Below, piece by piece: positions 36,959 to 46,120 of a DNA stretch of 64,000 bases. Every line of letters begins with the position of its first letter. Position 1 is the stretch's first letter. The stretch covers positions 31,305 to 95,304 of the forward strand of contig NZ_JBQHUF010000015.1 of assembly GCF_052065355.1 (NCBI RefSeq), read 5' to 3'. This stretch comes from Flavonifractor sp052065355. GTDB taxonomy: Bacteria > Bacillota > Clostridia > Oscillospirales > Oscillospiraceae. The translations under genes and the position numbers were made by a program. The notes below the pieces were generated by a model, which was not told the DNA's origin, did no database searches, and saw nothing but the letters and a program-made list of their open reading frames with translations.

Positions 36959-37972
36959 ATGCTGCAGACTGTAATTCCTCAGGGGTATGCCCCCTGTCTG
37001 AATTTGTACGATACGCAAAAGGCCATCGGCCTGCTGAAGCGTCTGTTTGAGGACACTCTGGGCGGCGCCCTCCATCTCCGCCGGGTATCCGCACCTCTGT
37101 TTGTGGAGGCTTCCACCGGTCTGAACGACGATCTGAACGGAGTAGAGCGGGCAGTTTCCTTTGACATTCCCGACGCCGGACGGGACGCTCAGGTGGTCCA
37201 CTCTCTGGCTAAGTGGAAGCGTCTGGCCCTGTACCGCTATCAGTTTTCGGTAGGCGAGGGCTTGTACACCGACATGAATGCCATCCGCCGGGATGAGGAG
37301 CTGGACAACCTCCACTCGGTGTATGTAGACCAGTGGGACTGGGAGAAGGTCATCGCTCCCCGGGACCGGAATGAGGCCTATCTGAAGGACACCGTGCGCA
37401 CCATTGTCAAGGCTATGGCGGAGACTCAGTCCACTCTCCGTTCGGTGTTTCCCCAACTCACCGCTCTGCCTCCCCTTGACACCGAAGTGTCCTTCGTCAC
37501 CACCCAAGAGCTGGAGGATCGCTTCCCTGAGCTGAGCCCCAAGGAGCGAGAGGATGCCTGGGTACGGGATCACCACACCACCTTCCTCATGGGCATCGGC
37601 GGAGCCCTGAAGTCAGGCAAGCCCCACGACGGCCGTGCGCCGGACTATGATGACTGGACCCTGAACGGCGACATTTTGCTGTGGAATCCGGTGCTGGAGC
37701 GTGCCTTTGAGGTATCCTCTATGGGCATCCGGGTAGATCCCGCGGCCATGGACCGGCAGCTTACCATCGCCGGGTGCGACAACCGGCGGGAGCTGTCTTT
37801 CCACAAAATGCTGTTGGAGGGCAAGCTGCCCCTAACCATTGGCGGCGGTATCGGCCAGTCCCGGCTGTGCATGCTGCTGCTGGGCAAAGCCCATATCGGC
37901 GAGGTGCAGGCCAGCGTCTGGGACGAGCAGACTATTCAGGCCTGCCAGGATGCCGGGGTCATTCTGCTGTAA
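36959..37972 (+). CDS. asnA: aspartate-ammonia ligase AsnA
   Basis: Makes asparagine from aspartate, ammonia and ATP. 337 residues of the class II tRNA-synthetase-like fold: RVSAPLFVEASTGLNDDLNGVERAV, LHSVYVDQWDWEKVI, FVTTQELEDRFP, and the ATP site GGGIGQSRLCMLLLGKAHIGE. AAAAAGGAG precedes the ATG. Monocistronic with its own promoter and terminator. Confidence 0.97.
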   Translation: MLQTVIPQGYAPCLNLYDTQKAIGLLKRLFEDTLGGALHLRRVSAPLFVEASTGLNDDLNGVERAVSFDIPDAGRDAQVVHSLAKWKRLALYRYQFSVGEGLYTDMNAIRRDEELDNLHSVYVDQWDWEKVIAPRDRNEAYLKDTVRTIVKAMAETQSTLRSVFPQLTALPPLDTEVSFVTTQELEDRFPELSPKEREDAWVRDHHTTFLMGIGGALKSGKPHDGRAPDYDDWTLNGDILLWNPVLERAFEVSSMGIRVDPAAMDRQLTIAGCDNRRELSFHKMLLEGKLPLTIGGGIGQSRLCMLLLGKAHIGEVQASVWDEQTIQACQDAGVILL

Positions 37973-37980
37973 GACATAAA

Positions 37981-38008
37981 AAGAGACCTGCCTAGGCAGG
38001 TCTCTTTT
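37981..38008 (+). terminator. bidirectional terminator after asnA
   Basis: AAGAGACCTGCC-TA-GGCAGGTCTCTT stem followed by TTCTGTTTT; ends asnA and, on the other strand, the convergent LTA-synthase-like gene. Confidence 0.88.
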
Positions 38009-38013
38009 CTGTT

Positions 38014-39824
38014 TTATGGACTGTCGAACAGCTCCGCCAGCCGCTCGTCGCCGCCAAACAAGTTGTTGTATTGCACGCATTGATAGTCCTGGATCAGGGG
38101 CGTATAGTCGTTGGTCTCCAGGTGGCTGTAGGCATGGCCGCTTTGATCCAGATAGCCTACGAAGGTAAGTGCGGGCAGCTGCTCCTGAAGCTGCCACAGG
38201 AAATTCCCATAAGCAGTGCTCTCAATACCCGCATACCGCAGCAGGTACTGCCCCAGGAAGTTGAGGCTGGTGATCTCCGGCCCCTCCTCCGGCAGAGGAT
38301 AGTTGGCCCAGATGACAAAGGGTACAAAATACTTTTGCATGTACTCCCCCATGTTCATCTGCTCCTGGGTCACACCATAGGCCTTGTCCAGGAACGCCTG
38401 CTCCAGGGAGGGTTGGTGGTCACCGAACATGACGATGATGGTGGGCTCCTCCTGCTGCTGAAAGTACTCCACCAGAGTGCGGAAGGCCTGGTCGGTCTTG
38501 TTCGCCAGGGTCAGGTACTGCTCCGCCATGGGGTACAGGCCCGGCACGTCAGTAAGGGTAACCTGGGCAGGATAATCCGCGGCGGTATAGCCGCCATGGT
38601 TCTGGATGGTGACATTGAAGAGAAACAGCGGATCGTCTCCCTGCCGGTGCTCAAATTCCCAGATGATCTGCTCAAAATCAGACTGGTCGCTGACATAGCC
38701 GTGCTCAAAGCTCTGGGGTACGTCCATGTCCGCACCGCACTTGTAGTTGTCAAAGCCCAGGTTTGGGTAGGCCCGGTCTCGCTGCCAGGAGGTGTAATCT
38801 CCGGGATGGAAGGCCAGGGTTCATACCCCTCCGCCTTCAGGCGGGAGGCCAGGGAGGCCGTGTGGCCCAGCACATACTGCTGGTAGGGGATGCTGCCCGA
38901 GGGCAGGAAGGCCATGGAGTTTCCGGTGAGGAACTCGAACTCGCTGGCGCTGGTGCCCGCGCCGAACACCGAGGTATAGGCGTGGCCGTACACGGCGTTG
39001 TCCAGGGAGGATATGTAGTCGGTGACACTCTCGCTGAGGGAGAGGTTGCCGTAGTACTCAAAGTCAGCCCAGGACTCATTCATGATGGCGATGATATTGG
39101 GCCGTTCCACCGGCACCTCTGCCGGTTCTGCCGGCTCCACATCCTCCATGATCTCCTCCACGTGCTCCGCCGAGGGGTCCTCCGGCTCATCCACCTCCAG
39201 GAATTCGGTGTTACGCAGGAAGGCCGCCAGGCAGCCCCCCGTCCGGTAGGAACCCGCCGGGTCCCACACGTCGGTTTTCACCGAAAAGTGCTCCAGCTTT
39301 TGGGTGGGAAGGATCTGTGTCAGGCACAGAAGCCCCGCCCCCAGGCATAACAGCCGCAGGGGCCACCGCTTCCCGGTCAGGCGCAGAAGGGCCTTGTGTT
39401 CCTCCTTGTGGAGGAACACAACCAGGGCCACCATCAGGATGATGGCCGCCGCCATCTGCCAGGTGGGGACAAAGCAGTAGTTCCCCGCCACATCGGCGGC
39501 AGTACTCAGCGCGGAGAAGTCCCAGGGCAGGATGGGAGTACCCCGAAAGGAGTTCACAAAATAGTTGGCCGCTCCCCACAGCCCGGCGGCGATGTGGATG
39601 CCGATACAGCAGGGGGCGATGCGCCCCACCAGGGCGCACAGGAGCCAGAACAGCAGGGCAACGCACAGTGCATTAGCCAGGGTGGGTCCCAGGCCCATGT
39701 TCCAGGGCAGGGCACCGTAGGTAAACTGCATGAGCCAGACAGCGGTAAAGGGCGTCAGCAACAGGAATCCAGCCTGCCACAGGCCGGTTTTTATCAGTTT
39801 GGAATGAGTCTCTTTTACTTGCAT
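38014..39824 (-). pseudogene. LTA-synthase-like sulfatase-domain membrane protein, frameshifted
   Basis: N-terminal part (39824 to about 38817) has five membrane helices, then a linker rich in Glu/Pro and the start of a sulfatase domain (IIAIMNESWADFEYYG; nucleophile Thr in AGTSASEFEFLTG). At LKAEGYEP the frame breaks: one base appears lost from a C run (GGG at 38817-38819 on the plus strand). The other frame continues as LAFHPGDYTSWQRDR and runs through MFGDHQPSLEQ to a normal end at 38014. Restoring one base gives about 600 residues. The protein would polymerise glycerol-phosphate or modify surface polymer from phosphatidylglycerol. A real mutation, phase variation or a sequencing error cannot be told apart here. 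Confidence 0.8.
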
Positions 39825-39856
39825 AGGGTTCTCCTGTCAGAGGGATATAGGCTGTG

Positions 39857-39885
39857 ATTATACCGCAAGATCCCCGTTCTGTCAA
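39857..39885 (-). promoter_or_regulatory. promoter of the LTA-synthase-like gene
   Basis: TTGACA (39885-39880), 17-bp spacer, TATAAT (39862-39857). The -35 box begins inside the T run of the upstream V-ATPase terminator. Confidence 0.85.
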
Positions 39886-39918
39886 AAAAACTCCCGTCCG
39901 GACAGTCCGGACGGGAGT
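39884..39918 (-). terminator. terminator of the V-type ATPase operon
   Basis: ACTCCCGTCCGGAC/GTCCGGACGGGAGT perfect stem followed by seven T on the minus strand, about 25 bases after subunit D. Confidence 0.9.
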
Positions 39919-39943
39919 CTTTTCATGTTTTTCCAAAGACGCG

Positions 39944-40657
39944 TTACACGCTCTCCGGGTCCTCCAGGTGTCCGCCGAAGGCTTCCACCGCACGGGCGTC
40001 GGCCTCCCGCTTCTCCTCAATGGCCTCCTTCAGGAGCATATCCTTCACCTTCATCAAACGAATGGTATTGGACCGCTCGTTCTCATCCAGCTTCATGGTG
40101 ATATACTTGATGGCTTCCTCCATCTGAGGGATCTTCACATACTCCAGGGCGTTAACACGGCGGCGGGTCTTTTCGATCTCCTCCGCCAGCAGCTGGGAGG
40201 TCTTTTCGATCTCGGCCAGCTTCAGCATATCCTGGAACACGCCGGACAGGGCGTCCACGGCGCCGTCCAGCTCACCGGAGGTGGCGGCAAAGCCGTAGGG
40301 GTAGATCTCCCCGGCGTCGTCGCTCTTGGTCTTGAAGTGGTAGATGGGCACATCCACGCTCATGATATTCTGGAACGTCATGTCCAGCTCCACACTCTGC
40401 TTGGGGTACATCAGGGACTGCTCCAGCATCTCGCTGGACATCAGGGCGGAGGCCACGGTGAAGGAGCCGTGGGCTTTCATCAGCCCCTCCTCCACTTTCT
40501 TTCTCAGCGCCCGGTTCTCCCGCACCACGTCCATGAACTGCTTCATCAGCTCATCCCGCTTATCCTTCAGCAGCTTGTGGCCCCGGATGGAGGTCTTGAG
40601 CCGGGTCTTCAGCCGGGTCAGCTCCTGCCGGGTGGGGTTCACGTTAATGGCGGGCAT
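39944..40657 (-). CDS. ntpD: V/A-type ATPase subunit D
   Basis: Central rotor shaft of the V1 part. 237 residues, two long coiled-coil arms: INVNPTRQELTRLKTRLKTS at the start and VNALEYVKIPQMEEAIKYI near 160-180, both typical of NtpD/AtpD. The C-terminus is Glu/Ala-rich. Last gene of the nine-gene operon, three bases after subunit B. Confidence 0.95.
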   Translation of the reverse strand: MPAINVNPTRQELTRLKTRLKTSIRGHKLLKDKRDELMKQFMDVVRENRALRKKVEEGLMKAHGSFTVASALMSSEMLEQSLMYPKQSVELDMTFQNIMSVDVPIYHFKTKSDDAGEIYPYGFAATSGELDGAVDALSGVFQDMLKLAEIEKTSQLLAEEIEKTRRRVNALEYVKIPQMEEAIKYITMKLDENERSNTIRLMKVKDMLLKEAIEEKREADARAVEAFGGHLEDPESV

Positions 40658-40660
40658 ATC

Positions 40661-42043
40661 TTATCCCTCCTTTTTCGGGAGGTATTTCTCGATATACTCC
40701 GGCTTGATGCGCTTCAGCTCCGCCTTGGGCAGCAGGCTCAGCAGCTCCCAGCCCAGGTCCAGAGTCTCGATGACGGAACGGTTCTCGTCCACGCCCTGGG
40801 AGACATAGCGCTTCTCAAACTCGTCGGCAAACTTGGCGTACTGCAGATCGGTGGGAGACAGGGCGGCCTCGCCCAGGATGCTCATGAGCTCCTTGTTCTC
40901 CTTACCGGTGGAGTAAGCGGCGAACAGCTGGTTCATGGTACCGGCGTGATCCTCACGGGTCTTGCCCACGCCAACGCCCTTATCCTTCAGACGGGACAGG
41001 GAGGGCAGCACGTCCACCGGGGGATTCACGCCCTTGCGGTACAGCTCGCGGGACAGGATGATCTGGCCCTCGGTGATATAGCCGGTCAGGTCGGGAATGG
41101 GGTGGGTCTTGTCGTCCTCAGGCATGGTCAGAATGGGGATCATGGTGATGGAGCCGGGCTTGCCCAACTGACGGCCGGCGCGCTCGTACATGGTGGCCAG
41201 GTCGGTGTACAGGTAGCCGGGGTAGCCGCGGCGGCCGGGGACTTCCTTCTTGGCCGCGGACACCTCGCGGAGGGCCTCGGCGTAGTTGGTGATGTCGGTG
41301 AGAATGACCAGCACGTGCATGCCCTTCTCAAAGGCCAGGTACTCCGCGGCGGTGAGGGCCATACGGGGTGTGGCGATACGCTCGACGGCGGGGTCATTGG
41401 CCAGGTTGGTGAACAGCACGGTACGGTCGATGGCGCCGGTGCGGCGGAACTCCTGCACGAAGAAGTCGGACTCCTCGAAGGTGATACCGATGGCGGCGAA
41501 CACCACGGCGAAGTTGGCGGCATCATCGCCCAGCACCTTGGCCTGACGGGCGATCTGAGCGGCCAGGGCGGCGTGGGGCAGACCGGAGCCGGAGAAGATA
41601 GGCAGCTTCTGACCGCGGACCAGGGTGTTCAGTCCGTCGATGGAGGAGATGCCGGTCTGAATAAACTCGTTGGGGTAGTCACGGGCGGCGGGATTCATGG
41701 GCAGGCCGTTGATATCACGGTACTCCTCGGCCATGATCTCGGGGCCGCCGTCGATGGGACGGCCCATGCCGTTGAACACCCGGCCCAGCATATCGCCGGA
41801 CACGGCCAGCTGCAGGGGGTGACCCAGGAAGCGGATCTTGGACTGGGCCAGGTTGATGCCGGCGGAGGACTCAAAGAGCTGAACCACGGCGTTGTCGCCG
41901 TTGACCTCCAGCACCTTGCAGCGGCGGATGGTGCCGTCGGGCAGCTCGATCTCGGCCAGCTCGTCGTAGGTGACGTTCTGGACCTTGCGCACCACCATCA
42001 GGGGGCCGTTGATCTCCTGGATCGTACGATATTCACGAATCAT
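40661..42043 (-). CDS. ntpB: V/A-type ATPase subunit B
   Basis: Non-catalytic nucleotide-site subunit of the V1 hexamer, 460 residues. REYRTIQEINGPLMVV, GRVFNGMGRPIDGGP, QTGISSIDGLNTLVRGQKLPIF without a functional P loop, and SLSRLKDKGVGVGKTREDH mark it as B. Its start overlaps the stop of subunit A by four bases. Confidence 0.96.
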   Translation of the reverse strand: MIREYRTIQEINGPLMVVRKVQNVTYDELAEIELPDGTIRRCKVLEVNGDNAVVQLFESSAGINLAQSKIRFLGHPLQLAVSGDMLGRVFNGMGRPIDGGPEIMAEEYRDINGLPMNPAARDYPNEFIQTGISSIDGLNTLVRGQKLPIFSGSGLPHAALAAQIARQAKVLGDDAANFAVVFAAIGITFEESDFFVQEFRRTGAIDRTVLFTNLANDPAVERIATPRMALTAAEYLAFEKGMHVLVILTDITNYAEALREVSAAKKEVPGRRGYPGYLYTDLATMYERAGRQLGKPGSITMIPILTMPEDDKTHPIPDLTGYITEGQIILSRELYRKGVNPPVDVLPSLSRLKDKGVGVGKTREDHAGTMNQLFAAYSTGKENKELMSILGEAALSPTDLQYAKFADEFEKRYVSQGVDENRSVIETLDLGWELLSLLPKAELKRIKPEYIEKYLPKKEG

Positions 42044-43818
42044 GCCTCAGCACCTCCCTTGGCGGCAATAGCCTCGATCTCTTCCTCCATCTCGCGGGCC
42101 ATCTCGGCGTAGACGGTGGGGAACTGATCGTCGGGCACACTCTTGGCCCGGCCCATCTTCTCACGGAAGGGGATGGTGAACAGCTCGGACACGTTGGCGC
42201 CCTTCTCGATGGCGGCCCGGCACAGCTTGTCGTAATCCAGGATCATCTGGATCATCTTGTCCTGGCGCTCGTAGCTGGAGTACCAGTCCACTTCCATGAA
42301 GCCGTTCTGCTGCAGGAAGTCCTCGCGTAGCATCTTGGCGGTCTCCAGAGTCAGCTGGTCGCCGGCAGACAGGGAGTCCTTACCGACCAGCTGCACGATC
42401 TCGTTCAGGCTGGCCTCCTCCTGGAGGATGGCCATGGATTTATCCCGGTTTGCCATGAACTGGGGACCCAGGTTCTCGTCATACCAAGGCTTCAGGGAGT
42501 CCAGGTACAGAGAGTAGGAGTTCAGCCAGTTGATGGCAGGGAAGTGACGGCGGTAGGCCAGGGAGGCGTCCAGGGCCCAGAACACCTTGACGATACGCAT
42601 GGTGGCCTGGGACACGGGCTCGGACAGGTCGCCGCCGGGAGGGGATACGGCGCCTACGGCGGTCAGAGAGCCGCGGCGGTCGCCCTCGGAGCAGATGCAC
42701 TCCACCATGCCGGCCCGCTCGTAGAACTGGGCCAGACGGGAGGACAGGTAGGCAGGGTAGCCTTCTTCGCCGGGCATCTCTTCCAGACGGCCGGACATCT
42801 CACGCAGAGCCTCGGCCCAGCGGGAGGTAGAGTCGGCGATGACGGCCACGTCGTAGCCCATGTCGCGGAAGTACTCGGCGATGGTGATGCCGGTGTAAAT
42901 GGACGCCTCACGGGCGGCCACGGGCATATCGGAGGTGTTGGCGATCAGCACCGTCCGCTTCATCAGGGACTCGCCGGTGCGGGGGTCAACCAGCTCGGGG
43001 AACTCCCGCAGAACGTCGGTCATCTCATTGCCGCGCTCGCCGCAGCCGATGTAGATCACGATATCCACGTCGGACCACTTGGCCAGCTGGTGCTGCATGA
43101 CGGTCTTGCCGGAGCCGAAGGGGCCGGGGATGGCGGCGGTACCGCCCTTGGCCACGGGGAACATGGCATCCACGATCCGCTGGCCGGACAGCAGGGGCTT
43201 GCGGGGGGGATACTTATGCTTATAGGGGCGGCCCACACGGACGGGCCACTTCTGCACCATGGTCAGCTCATGGCGCTCGCCCTTCTCGTCCACCAGGACG
43301 GCCACGGTGTCCAGCACGGTGAAGGTGCCGGACTGGATGGACTCGATGGTGCCGCGCATGGTGGGGGGAATCATGATCTTGTGGAGCACCACGCTGGTCT
43401 CCTGAACGGTGCCGATGACGTCGCCGCCGGCCACCTTGTCGCCGGGCTTGGCAACGGCGTTGAACTCCCACTTCTTCTGGCGGTCCAGAGCGGGCACTTC
43501 CACGCCGCGGGGCAGGTTGTTGCCCCCGGTCTTCTTCATGATCTCCTCCAGCGGGCGCTGGATGCCGTCGTAGATGTTCTCAATGATGCCGGGGCCCAGC
43601 TCCACGGACAGGGGAGCGCCGGTGGTCTCCACCACCGCGCCGGGGCCCAGGCCGGAGGTCTCCTCGTAGACCTGGATGGAGGCGGCGTCGCCGTTCATGG
43701 TGAGGATCTCACCGATCAGGCGCTGCTCACCCACGCGGACCACGTCGGCCATGTTGGCGTCGGTCAGTCCGGTGGCCACCACCAGCGGGCCGGAGACTTT
43801 CACGATTTTTCCGCTCAA
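42040..43818 (-). CDS. ntpA: V/A-type ATPase catalytic subunit A
   Basis: Catalytic ATPase subunit, 592 residues, with the P loop GPFGSGKTVMQHQLAKW, the A-type insertion domain (about 115-190), GCGERGNEMTDVLREFPEL and DSTSRWAEALREMSGRL. The TTG at 43818 gives MSGKIVKVSGPLVVATG, the usual NtpA start, with AAGAAGG upstream; an ATG seven codons earlier (43839) has no ribosome site. Preceded by a 360-nt hairpin-rich insert. Confidence 0.95.
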   Translation of the reverse strand: MSGKIVKVSGPLVVATGLTDANMADVVRVGEQRLIGEILTMNGDAASIQVYEETSGLGPGAVVETTGAPLSVELGPGIIENIYDGIQRPLEEIMKKTGGNNLPRGVEVPALDRQKKWEFNAVAKPGDKVAGGDVIGTVQETSVVLHKIMIPPTMRGTIESIQSGTFTVLDTVAVLVDEKGERHELTMVQKWPVRVGRPYKHKYPPRKPLLSGQRIVDAMFPVAKGGTAAIPGPFGSGKTVMQHQLAKWSDVDIVIYIGCGERGNEMTDVLREFPELVDPRTGESLMKRTVLIANTSDMPVAAREASIYTGITIAEYFRDMGYDVAVIADSTSRWAEALREMSGRLEEMPGEEGYPAYLSSRLAQFYERAGMVECICSEGDRRGSLTAVGAVSPPGGDLSEPVSQATMRIVKVFWALDASLAYRRHFPAINWLNSYSLYLDSLKPWYDENLGPQFMANRDKSMAILQEEASLNEIVQLVGKDSLSAGDQLTLETAKMLREDFLQQNGFMEVDWYSSYERQDKMIQMILDYDKLCRAAIEKGANVSELFTIPFREKMGRAKSVPDDQFPTVYAEMAREMEEEIEAIAAKGGAEA

Positions 43819-43839
43819 TGTTTCAACCTTCTTTCTCAT

Positions 43840-44178
43840 CGGGACAAGCTGCGCATCCCTCGCCCCGGTGTAAACACCAGGGCTTGCTCGCTCCGCTGTC
43901 CCTCCTCCTCCCCGTCCGACCCGCTTGCGCTGGGCTCGGCCGGGGGCACGGGCGGCCAGGAAGGCCGCCTCTGTTGGCCTCGCAGAGTTTCCGGCGTATC
44001 ACGCCGGAAAGAAGATCACAATCTGTGCGCAGCAGGACATGCGCCTGCGGAGCACACCCCCGCTTGCTCCGCCACCGGCGGGCAACCACCCGCGCGAGCG
44101 CGGGTGAGGGGGGTATCGAAGGCGGTTTCCTTGGGAACCGCCTTCGTATCTAGGGGGGACAGCGTCCCCCCTGGAAGG
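43840..44178 (-). repeat. hairpin-rich gene-free insert between V-ATPase subunits F and A
   Basis: No coding frame fits. Within about 220 bases there are five perfect stem-loops: 43951-43969 (GGCGGCC stem), 43988-44010 (TTTCCGGCGT stem), 44087-44106 (CACCCGCGC stem), 44117-44146 (CGAAGGCGGTT stem) and 44153-44171 (GGGGGGAC stem). None has a T run. It looks like a transcribed repetitive palindromic element or an RNA-processing/stoichiometry region; neighbouring V-ATPase genes otherwise overlap or nearly touch. Confidence 0.6.
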
Positions 44179-44493
44179 TCAGAGAATATCCGCGCCCACG
44201 GCGCGCTCCACGGCGCTCTTCACATTGGCCATGCCGATGCCCAGAGAGCCATCCTTGCCGGGGATGAGGATGATGGCAGGAGTCAGTTCGTCCTTGTACC
44301 GGGCGATCTCCGGCCCCATGCCGGCGGCGTACTGCTCGGTGAGATAGATCACCGCGTAGTTTTCCTTGGCCAGCTCGTGGAGGGTATGCTTTGCCTCCTC
44401 CACGTTCTCGGCGGGAAACACGTCCAGGCCCAGGGCTTTGAAGCCCAGCACGCTGTCCTTGTCTCCCAGCACTGCGATTCTGTACTTAGACAT
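44179..44493 (-). CDS. ntpF: V/A-type ATPase subunit F
   Basis: Small central-stalk subunit (called F or G in different organisms), 104 residues: SKYRIAVLGDKDSVLGFKALG, VIYLTEQYA and a TPAIILIPGKDGSLGIG close. ATG at 44493 overlaps the subunit C stop; a GTG three codons upstream is an alternative start. Confidence 0.93.
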   Translation of the reverse strand: MSKYRIAVLGDKDSVLGFKALGLDVFPAENVEEAKHTLHELAKENYAVIYLTEQYAAGMGPEIARYKDELTPAIILIPGKDGSLGIGMANVKSAVERAVGADIL

Positions 44494-45484
44494 AGGCTTC
44501 ACGCAGCCTTTCCCGGATGGTATCCGCGTCCAGGCCCGCCATGCGGCCGGACAGAATGGTGCGAATGGCGGTAAACTCGCTCTCCCTGGCGTACAGGTAA
44601 CCGATCACCGCCTGCTCCCCGAAGGGGATACGGCGGGCCTGCGCCAGGTAGTGCATCACCGCGTCGTCGCACATGCGCTCAAAGCCGGTGAGCTCCCCGC
44701 TGCCGGGGGCAGTGAGAGCGGTACCGGCCTCCGCGGCTGCGCTCAGCGGCCCGGCCCGGAACACCGCGGCCAGGTCAGCGCCCTTGCCGGAGGTCAGGGT
44801 GTGTACCTCCACATTACCGCCGCTCAGCAGCACCTGGCTGAGGAAGTCGCTTCCCTTGCCCATGCGGGCCGCCCGGACGGCGGAGCGCAGGTTGGTAGCG
44901 TCAATCAGCAGTCTGACGTAGCCCTGGAGGAAGCTGCTGCCGGTGGCCTCAGCCGCGGCGCGCATCTCCTCAAAATAGGCCCAGTCCAGCACGAAGTCGG
45001 CCAGCTGGGGGTCTCCCCCGCCGTTGAGCAGCTCCCGCGCCTGGACAACCGCCTGGCGGAAGGGATCGGTAAAGTCCCGCAAACTGTCACGCTGGAAGGC
45101 ATCCTTGATCTGGGCGGCGGTCCAGCGCCCCCCTTCCATCAGCAGCCGGTCGGCCTCGATGCCCACGGCGGCAGCCTTGATGAGGGTCTTGGCGTTGTGG
45201 TAGTCGTATTTCATCTGAAAAATCTCTACCAACCGCTTATCAGGCACCGCACCCTTCAGCTCCTTATACAGAGCGCCCCGGGCGGCGGAGAGCATCTCGT
45301 CCAGCGCCCCGTGGGTGAGGGCGGACAGCTCACCGTAGCCGCACTCAGTCAAAACCTTGGCGGCCTCCTCGTCGGTGCGGGCCTCCAGCATCCGCTCCAT
45401 CCGCTCCCGGGTCAGCAGGCGGTTCTCCATGGCCCGGATGCGGGCGGATATGGTAAGATAATCCGTATCTTTGATCTTAGTCAA
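44486..45484 (-). CDS. ntpC: V/A-type ATPase subunit C
   Basis: Socket subunit linking the shaft to the membrane ring, 332 residues, mostly helical, with the NtpC-typical YLTISARIRAMENRLLT and FQMKYDYHNAKTLIKA. TTG start at 45484 with AAGGAGG seven bases upstream (the nearby ATG is out of frame). Confidence 0.93.
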   Translation of the reverse strand: MTKIKDTDYLTISARIRAMENRLLTRERMERMLEARTDEEAAKVLTECGYGELSALTHGALDEMLSAARGALYKELKGAVPDKRLVEIFQMKYDYHNAKTLIKAAAVGIEADRLLMEGGRWTAAQIKDAFQRDSLRDFTDPFRQAVVQARELLNGGGDPQLADFVLDWAYFEEMRAAAEATGSSFLQGYVRLLIDATNLRSAVRAARMGKGSDFLSQVLLSGGNVEVHTLTSGKGADLAAVFRAGPLSAAAEAGTALTAPGSGELTGFERMCDDAVMHYLAQARRIPFGEQAVIGYLYARESEFTAIRTILSGRMAGLDADTIRERLREAYV

Positions 45485-45514
45485 ACCATTGCCTCCTTAC
45501 TTGTAAGGAGCGCA

Positions 45515-46102
45515 TCAGTCAAAGAGCACCTTGGCGACCTCCCGGTCCATCTCGCCCCGCTGGAGGCGTACCAGGGTCTCAAAGGTACAGTTGACCTCCA
45601 CGTCCCCGTCGCTGAGGATGAGGCCTCCCTTGATGGGCCGGGTCTGCTCAGACATGGTCAGGTGCCCGTCGCCCAGCTTCTCGTTGGCCTGGGTGACCAC
45701 CGCCTTGCCGTAGCGGGCACGGTCCTTCTGGGAGAAGATGACCGCCTCCCGGCCGGTGGAGGACGCCTTCACCGCCAGGCCGGCCAGCAGATCCACGTAC
45801 TCCTTGTCAGGCAGGTTGAGCAGCTTCTCCAGCGCCAGGTCGTAGGCCTTGGCCAGCATCTCCTGCTTGGCAGCCAGCTCCAGCTTGCGGGCGTCCAGCT
45901 GGGCCACACTGGCCAGCCGCTCCACCCGCTCGTCGGCGTTGCGCCGGCCACGGGCCACGATCTCCTCGCTCTCCCGCTGGGCCTGGGCCTCATACCGGGC
46001 GGTAATCTCGTCGGCCTGCCGGCGGGCTTCCGCCAGAATACCGTCGATCTCCCGGCCGGCGTCCTGGGCGATGCGCCCGGTGATTTTCTCAATTCCGTCC
46101 AT
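45515..46102 (-). CDS. ntpE: V/A-type ATPase subunit E
   Basis: Peripheral-stalk subunit, 195 residues: N-terminal coiled coil (ITGRIAQDAGREIDGILAEA) and a C-terminal globular part with IKGGLILSDGDVEVNCTFET. Pairs with subunit H/G to hold V1 against rotation. Confidence 0.93.
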   Translation of the reverse strand: MDGIEKITGRIAQDAGREIDGILAEARRQADEITARYEAQAQRESEEIVARGRRNADERVERLASVAQLDARKLELAAKQEMLAKAYDLALEKLLNLPDKEYVDLLAGLAVKASSTGREAVIFSQKDRARYGKAVVTQANEKLGDGHLTMSEQTRPIKGGLILSDGDVEVNCTFETLVRLQRGEMDREVAKVLFD

Positions 46103-46120
46103 AACTCGCCTTTCTGCTTC

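Noticed and set aside
38014..38727. Independent 237-residue gene
   Set aside because: It is the C-terminal part of the frameshifted LTA-synthase-like gene, continuing its sulfatase domain, with no start signal of its own.
39854..42112. 752-residue plus-strand frame opposite ntpD/ntpB
   Set aside because: Antisense shadow of two conserved ATPase genes; no start signal, starts in a terminator.
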